A stretch of 34,127 bases of DNA from Gammaproteobacteria bacterium (GCA_030429865.1 JAUIFX010000024.1:1-34127); one strand, 5' to 3'. Positions 8,196-16,396 are shown, counted from the stretch's first letter. The notes: a model not told the origin generated them from the sequence alone. Numbers and translations: made by a program.

Positions 8196-8389
8196 GTCCG
8201 GTTCTCCTCGTGTCGATGACGTGACGACGGGAGACAGCCTGCCGGCGTGTGCCGCGGCGGATAAGACACGACAACGTAAAAACTGCGCGCAGCGATTTAC
8301 GAAACATTTACAAGCGCGAGCGGCACGGCCGTGGATAATGTCGCGACGAGCCTTGCTGCCCCGCACCGCCCCCAACACCCCTGTCTGCC
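8196..8389. promoter_or_regulatory. Divergent promoter region between PspA-like operon and two-component system
   Basis: 194 bases with a lower-GC core. Rightward, GATAAT at 8334-8339 is a plausible -10 for the regulator gene, without a good -35, which fits dependence on an activator bound at the repeats just upstream. Leftward, TTGTCG and TTATCC-like hexamers around 8255-8275 are weak candidates. Confidence 0.45.
8295..8311 (+). promoter_or_regulatory. Direct repeat ATTTAC spaced 11 bp, OmpR-family type binding box
   Basis: ATTTAC occurs at 8295-8300 and again at 8306-8311, exactly one helical turn apart. This is the layout used by OmpR/PhoB-family regulators, and an OmpR-type regulator gene starts 78 bases downstream. 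The box ends 22 bases before the -10, near the -35 region, as expected for an autoregulated promoter. Binding is inferred. Confidence 0.5.
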
Positions 8390-9109
8390 ATGCGAGACGA
8401 CACCCGAGCCGCCAAGCGTCGCCTGCTGATCGTCGAGGACGAGGCCGCCATCCGCGACGGCCTCGTCGACGTGTTCGTCTACCACGGCTACGACGTCACC
8501 GCCGTCGCCGACGGCGAGGCCGGCCTCGCGCAGGCGCGCCGCGGCCGCTTCGATCTCGTGCTGCTCGACGTCATGCTGCCCGGGCTGGACGGCTTCGCGG
8601 TGTGCGAGGCTATCCGCGAGCACGACCGCCGGCAGCCCATCATCATGCTCACCGCGCGCGTCGCCGACGACGACATCGTCAACGGCCTCAGGCTCGGCGC
8701 CGACGACTACGTTGCCAAGCCGTTCGGCGTGCAGGAACTGGTGCTGCGCGTCGAGGCGGTGCTGCGCCGCGTGCACGGACCGGAGGAAGCGGCCGGCACG
8801 CTGCTCGCGATCGACGACACGGCGGTGCTCGACTGCGCCAACCTCGCCGGCACCATCGACGGTGTGACGGTGTCGTTCACGCGCCGCGAGACGGACATCC
8901 TGCGCTACCTGCACGGCCACAGCCGCCGCCCGGTGTCGCGCGAGGAGCTGCTCGCCGAAGTCTGGGGCTATGCGCGCGAACTCGATCTCGAAACGCGCAC
9001 CGTCGACATCCACATCGCCAAGCTGCGGCGCAAGATCGAGCGCGAACCGCGACAACCGGCACGGCTGCTCACCGTGCGCGGCGCTGGTTACCGCCTGGTG
9101 ACCGCGTGA
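8390..9109 (+). CDS. OmpR-family response regulator
   Basis: 239 residues. The receiver domain (about 11-125) has the acidic pair in LLIVEDE, the phosphorylated Asp60 in LLDVMLPGLDG, MLTAR and Lys110 in VAKPFG. The C-terminal winged-helix domain (about 140-238) has FTRRETDILRYL, VSREELLAEVWGY, TRTVDIHIAKLRRKIE and TVRGAGYRLV, the OmpR/PhoB pattern. The sensor kinase gene follows after 55 bases. It probably controls the divergent PspA-like operon and its own gene through the repeats at 8295-8311. Family assignment is firm; targets are inferred. Confidence 0.93.
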   Translation: MRDDTRAAKRRLLIVEDEAAIRDGLVDVFVYHGYDVTAVADGEAGLAQARRGRFDLVLLDVMLPGLDGFAVCEAIREHDRRQPIIMLTARVADDDIVNGLRLGADDYVAKPFGVQELVLRVEAVLRRVHGPEEAAGTLLAIDDTAVLDCANLAGTIDGVTVSFTRRETDILRYLHGHSRRPVSREELLAEVWGYARELDLETRTVDIHIAKLRRKIEREPRQPARLLTVRGAGYRLVTA

Positions 9110-9164
9110 ATAGCGACGTCCGTGGCGGCGCCCCCGTCGCCCGCGGCCGCGGGGCGCCGGGGGC

Positions 9165-11306
9165 ATGAAAGGGCTGCTTGCGATGCGCGCCGCGGGCCCG
9201 CGCGCCGAGCGCCGTCTGCGCCGGGCGCTCGGCCTGTTCTTTCTCGCGTTGGCCCTGCCCGCGGCCCTGCTCGCCTGGCGCGCCTACGGGCAGGTGCAGT
9301 GGCAGGTGTTCCACCAGTACCGCACGCTTGCCGAAGAATTCGCCGCGCGCATCGACGCGGCGCTGGCGCGCGCCGTCGCGCGCGAAGATGCGCGCGGTTT
9401 CGACGATTACGGTTTCCTCGTCGTCGATGCCGCCGCCCGCGGCGGACTCGCCCTGTCGCCGCTCGCGCGCTTGTCCGACGAGGCGCGCCTGCCCGGCCTG
9501 GTCGGTTACTTCCAGGTCGACAGTGCCGGTCGCTACACCTCGCCCCACGTGCCGCCGCCTGGCACGCAGGCGCGCGACTGGGGCATCGATGCGACCGAGC
9601 TGGCCCGTCGGCAGGCGCTGGCCGAGCGCGTGCGCGACCTGCTCGGCGGCCCCGCGGCGCAGCCGGCTGGGCGCGCCGAGGTCACCGCGACGGCGCGCGC
9701 GTCGACCGCGAGCGCGTCCGACGAGATCACCGTGATCGCGCGTGACGACACCCTGGCGGGCACGCATGACGCACTGCCCGCGGGCTCGACGCGCGGCAAT
9801 GCTTTCGAGCGCCTGGTCGATCCACGCCAGGCACGCCAGGCCGCGAGCGGGTCCTACGGCAAGCTCGCCGACCTCGAACTCGATTCGCGTCTCGAGCGCA
9901 AGAGTCGCGCGGTGACGCCACAGGCCGCGGTCGCGAGCGCACCGCGTGGCAGCCGCAAGGAGCAGGTCGCGATGCTCGCGCCGCCACCCCCGCCGGCCGC
10001 TGAGGAGGCGGCTTTCGCCGATGCGGAAGCGGACCGCGCCGGCGTCGCCGGGCCCGCGCCCGCCGCGGGTGCCGCAATGTCGAGCGACGCCGCGGGGCCC
10101 GCCCTCGAGGGCAGTTCGGCGGGCCTGCCGGCGCCGCGCGTCAGCCTGTTCGAGAGCGAGCTCGACCCGCCCGGGTTCCAGGTACTCGACGACGCCCATT
10201 TCGTCCTGTTCCGCAACGTCTGGCGTGACGGCGAGCGCTACGTGCAGGGTGCGGTGGTGGCACGCACACCGTTCCTCGCCGAGGCCATCACCGAACCCTT
10301 CCGCGCTTCCCTGCTGGCCGCGATGTCCGACCTCCTCGTGGCCTGGCAGGGCGAGGTGCTCGCCCTCGAACGCGCCGCGCCCGGTAATCGTCGCGGCTAC
10401 GAGCAGCTCGACGGCGAACTGCTCTACCGCACGCGCCTCTCCGCGCCGCTGTCCGGGCTCGAGCTGGTGTTCAGCGTCGGTGAGCTGCCGCTCGGCGCGA
10501 GCGGCGTGTGGCTCGCCTGGATCACGCTCGCCTTCGTGCTGGTACTCTGCGGTGGCTGTCTCGCCATCTATCATTTCGCCCGCGGTCACCTGCGCCTGCT
10601 GCGCCAGCAACAGGATTTCGTCGCCGCCGTCAGCCACGAGCTGAAGACCCCACTGACCTCGATTCGCATGTACAGCGAGCTGCTCGAGGCCGGCTGGGCC
10701 GACGAGGCGAAGAAGGCCGGCTGGTATCGTTACATCCGCGTCGAGGCCGAGCGGCTCTCGCGGCTCATCGCTAACGTGCTGACGCTGGCCCGCATGACGC
10801 GCGGCCAGGACACGCTGGAACTGCGCACGCAGCCGCTCGGCGCGCTGCTCGAGCGCCTCGGCGCGACGCTTGCCGCGCCGCTCAGCGCGGCCGATTTCAC
10901 GCTCACGCGCCAGGTCGATCCCGCGGCCGCCGCGGCGCTGGTCGCGGTCGACGAGGACGCGCTGACCCAGGTCCTGCTGAACCTCGTCGAGAACGCGATC
11001 AAGTTCACGCCAGCCGACGCGCCGCGCCGCGTCGAACTCGCGGCGCGCCCCGCCGGCGCCGACGCCGTCGCGGTGAGCGTGCGCGACCATGGCCGCGGCG
11101 TGCCGCGCGCGGCGCGACGCCGCATCTTCGATCTCTTCTACCGCCACGGCGACGAGCTGACCCGCGAGACCACCGGCACCGGCATCGGCCTGGCCCTGGT
11201 GCGCGAGCTCGTCGGCGCCATGCACGGCCGCGTCGAGGTCGCCGACGCCGCGCCCGGCGCGGTGTTCACCATCGTCCTGCCGCGTGCGCGAGCCGGTGAC
11301 GATTGA
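9165..11306 (+). CDS. Sensor histidine kinase with very large extracytoplasmic domain
   Basis: 713 residues. Membrane span 1 lies at about 22-38 and span 2 at about 447-472, enclosing roughly 400 periplasmic residues. The middle of that region (about 162-326) is Ala/Pro/Ser/Glu-rich, low in complexity and probably disordered. The kinase core begins with the H-box SHELKTPLTS (phosphorylated His491), then the N-box LLNLVENAIKFT (about 604-615), RDHGRGVP and GTGIGLALV (about 670-678). No HAMP domain is obvious between span 2 and the H-box. It partners with the OmpR-type regulator upstream. The signal sensed is unknown; the size suggests protein-protein sensing in the periplasm. Confidence 0.9.
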   Translation: MKGLLAMRAAGPRAERRLRRALGLFFLALALPAALLAWRAYGQVQWQVFHQYRTLAEEFAARIDAALARAVAREDARGFDDYGFLVVDAAARGGLALSPLARLSDEARLPGLVGYFQVDSAGRYTSPHVPPPGTQARDWGIDATELARRQALAERVRDLLGGPAAQPAGRAEVTATARASTASASDEITVIARDDTLAGTHDALPAGSTRGNAFERLVDPRQARQAASGSYGKLADLELDSRLERKSRAVTPQAAVASAPRGSRKEQVAMLAPPPPPAAEEAAFADAEADRAGVAGPAPAAGAAMSSDAAGPALEGSSAGLPAPRVSLFESELDPPGFQVLDDAHFVLFRNVWRDGERYVQGAVVARTPFLAEAITEPFRASLLAAMSDLLVAWQGEVLALERAAPGNRRGYEQLDGELLYRTRLSAPLSGLELVFSVGELPLGASGVWLAWITLAFVLVLCGGCLAIYHFARGHLRLLRQQQDFVAAVSHELKTPLTSIRMYSELLEAGWADEAKKAGWYRYIRVEAERLSRLIANVLTLARMTRGQDTLELRTQPLGALLERLGATLAAPLSAADFTLTRQVDPAAAAALVAVDEDALTQVLLNLVENAIKFTPADAPRRVELAARPAGADAVAVSVRDHGRGVPRAARRRIFDLFYRHGDELTRETTGTGIGLALVRELVGAMHGRVEVADAAPGAVFTIVLPRARAGDD

Positions 11307-11329
11307 GTCCCGCATCGGCTGCCAGTAAG

Positions 11330-11495
11330 TTAAGGAACCTCTGAACAAGTCATGACTCGGCACCTCGCGCGCGCGCTGTCCGATTTCCGCGTTGCGACGC
11401 TTCGCCATAGCCGGCTATGACGGGCGCGTCGCGCCTTGAACTCGAACAGCGCGAACACGAACTGCTCGGCCCAGACTTATTCAGAGGTTCCTTAA
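11330..11495. mobile_element. 166-bp MITE-like element with 22-bp terminal inverted repeats (IS5-like)
   Basis: The left end (11330-11351, TTAAGGAACCTCTGAA...) and the right end (11474-11495) are inverted copies matching at 21 of 22 bases. At the exact centre is the perfect palindrome CATAGCCGGCTATG (11406-11419), and the two halves pair imperfectly along most of their length, so the whole element can fold into one long hairpin. It has no gene. TTAA at both outer edges could be the target duplication. Size, TIRs and hairpin structure are those of a non-autonomous miniature element; the end sequence is reminiscent of IS5-family elements. It lies between the kinase gene and the nitrile hydratase operon and could also stop transcription. 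Confidence 0.8.
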
Positions 11496-11572
11496 TCGGT
11501 ACGAGCGAGTGGGCATGCCCGCGCGCCAGGCCGGAACTGCTTCCTGCCGGGCGCCGGCGAGCGGAGAGCACG

Positions 11573-12202
11573 ATGAACGGTATTCACGACATGGGCGGGC
11601 TGACCTGCTTCGGGCCCGTGGTGCGCGAAGTCGACGAACCGGTTTTTCACGACGGCTGGGAACGGCGCGTGTTCGCCGTCAGCATGCTGAGCGGCTCGGC
11701 GCTCGGCCCGGTCGATGCGTTTCGCCATGCCATCGAGCGCATGGATCCGCAGCACTACCTCGCTACCACCTACTACGAGCACTGGCTGGCCGGCATCGAG
11801 CGGCTGGCCGCCGAACGCCACCTGGCGGACGCTGCGCCAGCCGCGCGTACCCTGCAGGCCGAGCAACTCGATGCGATCGTCGCGCGCGGCGTGAGCGCCG
11901 CACGCGACAGTGATGACTTCCGCCCGCGCTATGCCGTCGGTGACGCGGTGGTGGCGAAGAACCTCAATCCGCGCGGACATACGCGCCTGCCCCGCTACGT
12001 GCGCGGGCGACGCGGCGAGATCGCTGCCGTGCGCGGCAACCACGTGTTCCCCGACACCGCGGCACACCTGGCCGGTGAGCATCCGCAGCCGCTGTACTCG
12101 GTGCGTTTCTCCGCACGCGAGCTGTGGGGACCGGACGCCCCGGCCAGGGACAGCCTCTACCTAGACCTGTGGGAGAGTTACCTGGAGGATCCCGCGCGAT
12201 GA
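11573..12202 (+). CDS. nthB: Nitrile hydratase beta subunit
   Basis: 209 residues beginning [16 protein letters not shown], the hallmark N-terminus of nitrile hydratase beta chains, followed by [28 protein letters not shown] and [12 protein letters not shown]. The C-terminal barrel contains [32 protein letters not shown], then [17 protein letters not shown] and DLWESYLE. Together with the alpha subunit it hydrates nitriles to amides in the cytoplasm and supplies part of the active-site cleft. GGAGAG lies six bases before the ATG. Gene order beta-alpha-activator with overlapping stops and starts matches the cobalt-type operons of pseudomonads. No amidase gene is in the window. Confidence 0.95.
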   Translation: MNGIHDMGGLTCFGPVVREVDEPVFHDGWERRVFAVSMLSGSALGPVDAFRHAIERMDPQHYLATTYYEHWLAGIERLAAERHLADAAPAARTLQAEQLDAIVARGVSAARDSDDFRPRYAVGDAVVAKNLNPRGHTRLPRYVRGRRGEIAAVRGNHVFPDTAAHLAGEHPQPLYSVRFSARELWGPDAPARDSLYLDLWESYLEDPAR

Positions 12203-12855
12203 GCGAACCCCACGACGGACACACGCATGCCCACGACGCGCCGCCGAATCCCTACCTCGAGAAGCGCCGCAACGGCGAGGAAACGGCCGCGCTCGAGGCG
12301 CGGGTGAAGGCGATCGAGGACCTCGTTGTGAGCAAGGGCCTGGTGACCACGGCCGCGCTCGATCGCATCGTCGACATCTACGAGCACGATGTCGGGCCGC
12401 TGAACGGCGCCCGCGTGGTCGCCCGCGCGTGGACCGATGCGGCCTACAAGGCGCGCCTGCTCGCCGATGGTTCGGCCGCGATCGCCGAACTCGGTTACGG
12501 CGGCCTGCAGGGCGAGCACCTGGTAGTGGTGGAGAACACCGACACCGTGCACAACGTCGTCGTCTGCACGCTCTGCTCGTGCTACCCGTGGCCGGTCCTC
12601 GGTCTGCCGCCGTCCTGGTACAAGGACGCGCCTTACCGCTCGCGCGTCGTCATCGAACCGCGCGCCGTGCTGGCCGAGTTCGGAACCGAGCTCGATGACG
12701 ACGTGGAAGTGCGCGTGTGGGATTCGAGTGCCGAGATGCGCTACATGGTGCTGCCGCAACGGCCGCCCGGTACCGAAGGCATGAGCGAAGCCGCGCTCGC
12801 GGGCATCGTCACCCGCGATGCCATGATCGGCGTCACCCGCCTGGCCTCACCGTGA
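12199..12855 (+). CDS. nthA: Nitrile hydratase alpha subunit, cobalt type
   Basis: 218 residues. The metal-binding motif [10 protein letters not shown] gives ligands Cys123, Cys126 and Cys128; Thr in CTLCSC marks the cobalt (III) class, whereas iron enzymes have CSLCSC. A His-rich N-terminus (HDGHTHAHD), [48 protein letters not shown] and [17 protein letters not shown] follow the family closely. In the mature enzyme two of the cysteines are oxidised to sulfinic and sulfenic acids. The ATG overlaps the beta-subunit stop (ATGA), with GGAGG 10 bases upstream. Substrate range cannot be read from sequence. Confidence 0.96.
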   Translation: MSEPHDGHTHAHDAPPNPYLEKRRNGEETAALEARVKAIEDLVVSKGLVTTAALDRIVDIYEHDVGPLNGARVVARAWTDAAYKARLLADGSAAIAELGYGGLQGEHLVVVENTDTVHNVVVCTLCSCYPWPVLGLPPSWYKDAPYRSRVVIEPRAVLAEFGTELDDDVEVRVWDSSAEMRYMVLPQRPPGTEGMSEAALAGIVTRDAMIGVTRLASP

Positions 12856-13169
12856 GCACTCGGACCCGCCCCGAGGTCGCGGTCATGGAGGGCATGGCCG
12901 CGCTGCCGCGGCGCAGCGGCGAGCTCGTCTTCCACGACGAGTGGGAACGCCGCGCATTCGCCATCGCCGTCGCCCTGTGCGAACAGGGGCTGTACGACTG
13001 GGACGTTTTCCGGGCCCAGCTGATCGCGGAAATCGACCAGCTCGGCGCGGGCCGCGAGGCGTCGGACCCCGCGGCGCCCGGCTACTACGAGCACTGGCTC
13101 GCTTCGTTGGAGAAAGTGCTCGCGCGCCGTGGCATCGCGCCCGACGAAGACGCGCCGCCGGACGCATGA
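12852..13169 (+). CDS. Nitrile hydratase activator (beta-like accessory protein)
   Basis: 105 residues from the GTG at 12852, which overlaps the alpha-subunit stop as GTGA; an upstream extension of the frame would run inside the alpha gene. [32 protein letters not shown] and [19 protein letters not shown] resemble the N-terminal half of the beta subunit, as is known for the small cobalt-insertion and activation proteins (P14K/NhlE type). These form a complex with apo-alpha and exchange it into the enzyme. The overlap chain beta-alpha-activator shows one translationally coupled operon. Confidence 0.92.
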   Translation: MSTRTRPEVAVMEGMAALPRRSGELVFHDEWERRAFAIAVALCEQGLYDWDVFRAQLIAEIDQLGAGREASDPAAPGYYEHWLASLEKVLARRGIAPDEDAPPDA

Positions 13170-13213
13170 CGGGTCCGCGCGCTGGTGCAAGCAGACACCC
13201 CGCACGTGGGGGC

Positions 13214-13227
13214 GTGATCCAGATCAA
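13214..13227. promoter_or_regulatory. FNR/Anr-like box GTGATCCAGATCAA
   Basis: It matches the TTGAT-N4-ATCAA consensus at nine of ten defined bases. It stands 85 bases before the first GMC dehydrogenase gene and 45 bases after the activator gene, within the only gap long enough to hold a promoter. It implies control by an oxygen-responsive FNR/CRP-family factor; no such gene is in the window. Confidence 0.5.
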
Positions 13228-13311
13228 GCCGCGTGCTTGGCCGGAACGGAACACTGGGAACTCGTTTTCAGCACGGATGCGGCGTTGCCGGCGCCGCCGA
13301 GAGAGTTCCCC

Positions 13312-13854
13312 ATGCCATCGCCCCCGCTTGCCTTCTCCGCACGTCGCCGCCTGCTGCTGACCGGCGTTGCCGGCGCCCTCGCGGGCAGCCTCGACCTGAC
13401 GTTCAAACTGCCGGCCGCGGCCGCGTCACCGCCCGACCTTGTCGTCTACGATGCGCCTGCCGCGCGCACGCTGCTGGCCGTGTGCCGCACCCTGTTTCCG
13501 CACGACGCGCTCGGTGACGCACCCTACATGGAATGCGTGCGGGCCATCGACACCGCCGCCGCCGATGCCGGCTACCGGGCACGCATCGACGCGGCGCTGG
13601 CCAGGCTGCCGGCCGGCTTCGATGCCGCCGACCAGGCGGCGCGCGAGCGCGCACTGAGCGCGCTGCGCGACACGCCGGCCTTCGGCGCGCTGCGCGGCGC
13701 GGCCGGCAAGCTCTACCGCAACCCGGCGGTGTGGCCGCATTTCGACTATCCCGGCCCGTCGCTGGCTTTCGGCGGCTGGGTCGATCGCAAGATGCTCGAT
13801 CTCGACTGGCTGCCGGCGCAGACGCTGCAGCTCTCGGAGGTGACGTCGTCATGA
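13312..13854 (+). CDS. Gluconate 2-dehydrogenase subunit 3-like, Tat-exported small subunit
   Basis: 180 residues. The N-terminus SARRRLLLTGVAGALAGSLDL is a twin-arginine signal. The mature part, with ARTLLAVCRTLFPHDALGD, YMECVRAIDTAAAD, and the end YPGPSLAFGGWVDRKMLDLDW, fits the gluconate 2-dehydrogenase subunit 3 family. That subunit escorts a FAD-binding GMC partner, here the next gene, whose ATG overlaps this stop (ATGA). The folded pair is presumably exported together by Tat, since the large subunit has no signal of its own. A cytochrome subunit, usual in three-part enzymes, is not encoded here. Confidence 0.85.
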   Translation: MPSPPLAFSARRRLLLTGVAGALAGSLDLTFKLPAAAASPPDLVVYDAPAARTLLAVCRTLFPHDALGDAPYMECVRAIDTAAADAGYRARIDAALARLPAGFDAADQAARERALSALRDTPAFGALRGAAGKLYRNPAVWPHFDYPGPSLAFGGWVDRKMLDLDWLPAQTLQLSEVTSS

Positions 13855-15398
13855 GCGCGCGCTTCGATCTGAACGACGATTCGGTCGTGGTCGTCATTGG
13901 CTCGGGCGCCGGCGGCGGCACGCTGTCGGCAGCGCTGACCGCCGCGGGCGTCGACGTGGTGTGCCTCGAAGCCGGCGGCCAGGTCGCCATCGAGCAGGAC
14001 CTGCCGACCATGTACGGGCGCGTGAAGTGGGCCGACACGCGCTTGTCCGAGGGTGATCTGAACCCGGCGCTGCCGGTGTTCATCGCCAAGGCCGTCGGCG
14101 GGACGTCGATCGTGTGGGGCGGCGTGGCGCTGCGCATCCAGCCGCACGAATTCGCCGCGCGCACGAACTACGGCGAGGTGGCCGGCGCCGCGCTGGCCGA
14201 CTGGCCGATGAGCTATGCCGACATGGAGCCCTGGTACGCGCAGGCCGAACAGCGCCTCGGCGTGACCGGCACGCACGGTAATCCCTTCCTGCCCGATCAC
14301 AACAACGCCACCCTGCTCAAGCTCGGCGCCCGCGAACTCGGCTACGCACAGGTCTCGAACGGTCACATGGCGATCAACGCGGTCGATCACGACGGCCGGC
14401 CTGCCTGCCGCCAGTTCGGTTTCTGTGCCGGCGGCTGCGTGATCGGCGCGAAGTGGTCGTCGCTGCACGCGGAACTGCCCAAGGCGCGTGCGAGCGGGCG
14501 CTTCGAGCTGCGCGAACGCGCCATGGCGGTCACCGTCGAGCACGACGACGCCGGGCGCGCCTCGGGCGTGGTCTATGTCGATGCCGACGGCAAACGCCAA
14601 CGCCAGCGCGCGCGTGTCGTGTGTCTCGCTGCCAACGGCATCGAGACGCCGCGGTTGTTGCTGCTATCGGCCTCGGGACGCTTTCCCGACGGTCTCGCCA
14701 ATGGCTCGGGGCTGGTCGGCCACCATTACATGACCGACCTGCTGGGGCGCGCCATCGCGATCATGCCCGGGCGCGTCGACAACTACCGCGGCACCACCTA
14801 CTCGTCGCTCGTCGCCGACGACATGCGCCACGACCCGGCGCGCGGCTTTGTCGGTGGCTACCTGTTCGTACCGCGCGGCATCCACCTGCCGACCTACGTC
14901 AACGAGCCGCGCAGCGATGGCTGGGGCGCGGAGTACGCCGAAGTCATGGAGGCCTATCCGAACATGGCGTCGGCCGCGCTGATCGGCGAGGACCTGCCGG
15001 TGCACGCCAATCGCATCACGCTCGATGGCGAGACCCTCGACCAGTACGGCAACCCGGTGCCGGTGATCCACAAGCGCTACCACGACAACGATCGCGCCCT
15101 GATGGCCCACGGTCTCGAGCGTGCCGCCGACATCTATCGCGCGCTCGGCGCGACGCAGGTGTTCACGCGCGCGTCGAACACCGCCATCCACAACCTGGGT
15201 ACCTGTCGGCTGAGCAATGATCCGGCCGCGGGCGTGTGCAATGCCTACGGCGCCACGCACGAAGTGCCGAACCTGTTCGTCTCCGACGGCAGCCAGTTCG
15301 TCACTTCGGGCGCGGCACCGCCGACGTTGACGATCGCGGCGCTCGCGCTGCGCCAGGCGGACCACATCGTCGGCCAGCTGCGCGCAGGGACAATCTGA
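13851..15398 (+). CDS. GMC-family FAD-dependent dehydrogenase, large subunit
   Basis: 515 residues. The FAD-binding fold starts with VVVIGSGAGGGTLSAAL; AVGGTSIVWGGVALR is the second flavin motif; FCAGGCVIGAKW and ANGIETPRLLLLS follow; the C-terminal catalytic region contains IHNLGTCRLS with the probable catalytic base His447, and NLFVSDGSQFVTSGAAPPTLT. The enzyme oxidises an alcohol group, in relatives a sugar, sugar acid or other polyol, and passes electrons to the respiratory chain. It is translationally coupled to the Tat-bearing small subunit. Substrate unknown; the adjacent nitrile hydratase operon is a separate unit behind its own promoter gap. Confidence 0.9.
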   Translation: MSARFDLNDDSVVVVIGSGAGGGTLSAALTAAGVDVVCLEAGGQVAIEQDLPTMYGRVKWADTRLSEGDLNPALPVFIAKAVGGTSIVWGGVALRIQPHEFAARTNYGEVAGAALADWPMSYADMEPWYAQAEQRLGVTGTHGNPFLPDHNNATLLKLGARELGYAQVSNGHMAINAVDHDGRPACRQFGFCAGGCVIGAKWSSLHAELPKARASGRFELRERAMAVTVEHDDAGRASGVVYVDADGKRQRQRARVVCLAANGIETPRLLLLSASGRFPDGLANGSGLVGHHYMTDLLGRAIAIMPGRVDNYRGTTYSSLVADDMRHDPARGFVGGYLFVPRGIHLPTYVNEPRSDGWGAEYAEVMEAYPNMASAALIGEDLPVHANRITLDGETLDQYGNPVPVIHKRYHDNDRALMAHGLERAADIYRALGATQVFTRASNTAIHNLGTCRLSNDPAAGVCNAYGATHEVPNLFVSDGSQFVTSGAAPPTLTIAALALRQADHIVGQLRAGTI

Positions 15399-15633
15399 GC
15401 AGCCGGAACCTGCAGTTCGAGCAGGCCGGCAGGTGTTGCGAGGTCATCCGTGGCGGCTCGAGATGACGGGGTCGCCTGGCAGTGCGCCGGTAACGACGCG
15501 ACGCACGCGGCTGACGTACGGCACGCAGCGCGGCCAGGTGAACGAAGAATCCGTGCAGCCGGCAGCCAGCATCGCCGGGTACCAGTACGGGCCCGAGTCC
15601 CGATCGCGCCGTGAGAGGTGAAGTGAGACTCTG
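15399..15633. other. Non-coding gap downstream of the GMC dehydrogenase
   Basis: I see no gene, RNA or terminator with a T-run here. It marks a change from GC-rich coding DNA to the lower-GC stretch to its right. Confidence 0.4.
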
Positions 15634-15861
15634 TCAGCGTGACGTGAACGCCTTTGGCGCCGGATAGCTGCAGAGCGTCATCTTGAACTGCGGATGCGCT
15701 GTCGCGTACTCACTCAGCGCGAGAAGGCGCTTGTTCAGTTCGAAGTCGACGTACGCATGCCGCACGGTGGCGCTATCGGGCACGGGCACGGCGCGCAGCC
15801 CAGCCATGAGTACGCCAATACCCAGTGAAATTGCGACAGTTGGAACGCGGCTATTCGACAT
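15634..15861 (-). CDS. Small exported hypothetical protein
   Basis: 75 residues. MSNSRVPTVAISLGIGVLMAGLRAVPVP could be a signal peptide or single membrane anchor, followed by a short polar part with ELNKRLLALSEYATAHP and MTLCSYPAPKAF. Codon use looks coding (mostly G/C third positions from residue 20 on), but the purine-rich GAAGGAG lies too close to the ATG for an ideal ribosome site. It starts 43 bases after the stop of the hypothetical gene upstream and probably shares its transcript. No family recognised. Confidence 0.4.
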   Translation of the reverse strand: MSNSRVPTVAISLGIGVLMAGLRAVPVPDSATVRHAYVDFELNKRLLALSEYATAHPQFKMTLCSYPAPKAFTSR

Positions 15862-15904
15862 GCTCCTTCAGCCCTCGTCCTGCGGGGTGTGGCGCGGATG
15901 CAAA

Positions 15905-16396
15905 TCATTCGGCCGGCGATCGTTTCGAGACTCTGGCCAGGAGTTCGAACTGCGTGACGATGACTGTATTGAACAGCCTTTCCAGGTCTTCCCTCAAGCG
16001 GCCATCGGCCGGGTCGCTGCCGCGGTCGGTGACGAAGTAGTCGTGTCCCAGGTGGTGATGCCAGCAGAGCAGCTTGTAGGTGTCGGCAACGCGATGGTCG
16101 TGCGGCGGATTCGGCACCGGGCGATCGTCAGTCGTCGATGATGCATGCTCGGCGTCCAGCGCGAGCGCTGCGAGGTACAAGTCCCACAATGCGGCACGTT
16201 TGAGTCTCGACTCGGTGATTGCCAGGCTTTCGTCGTTTAGTGCCGCATACAGGTTGCACCGGGTCAGCTTGTCCGCGGCCATCAGGATGGGGCCGAAGTG
16301 GCCTGAAAGAGACGCGAATACGTCTGATTGCCGTAGTCTTCCGCCCCGCCAGAGTCGGGTGATGTTCGCACAGGTGATATCCAGGGTGACTCGCAC
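15905..16396 (-). CDS. Hypothetical protein, lower-GC gene
   Basis: 163 residues from a GTG at 16396, with CGGAG four bases upstream. It contains LSGHFGPILMAADKLTRCNLYAAL, ALWDLYLAALALDAEHAS, a His-rich LLCWHHHLGHDYF and a C-terminal helix LREDLERLFNTVIVTQFELLARV. It has no signal peptide or membrane span. I do not recognise it. Its base composition is visibly lower in G+C than the flanking genes, so it may have been acquired together with the small gene downstream. Confidence 0.5.
   Translation of the reverse strand: MRVTLDITCANITRLWRGGRLRQSDVFASLSGHFGPILMAADKLTRCNLYAALNDESLAITESRLKRAALWDLYLAALALDAEHASSTTDDRPVPNPPHDHRVADTYKLLCWHHHLGHDYFVTDRGSDPADGRLREDLERLFNTVIVTQFELLARVSKRSPAE

Noticed and set aside
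9069-11408. Long open frame opposite the sensor kinase gene (779 codons)
   Set aside because: The opposite strand carries a full kinase with every catalytic motif; this frame has only low-complexity Arg/Ala/Gly sequence caused by GC-rich codon positions.
11573-13169. Thiocyanate hydrolase instead of nitrile hydratase
   Set aside because: The MNGIHDMGG beta N-terminus, the beta-alpha-activator order and the close alpha-chain match point to nitrile hydratase; thiocyanate hydrolase has three separate catalytic subunits.
13190-13214. ACCCC/GGGG stem after the nitrile hydratase operon as terminator
   Set aside because: Short arms, no T-run, and close to the FNR-like box; not distinguishable from GC-rich background.
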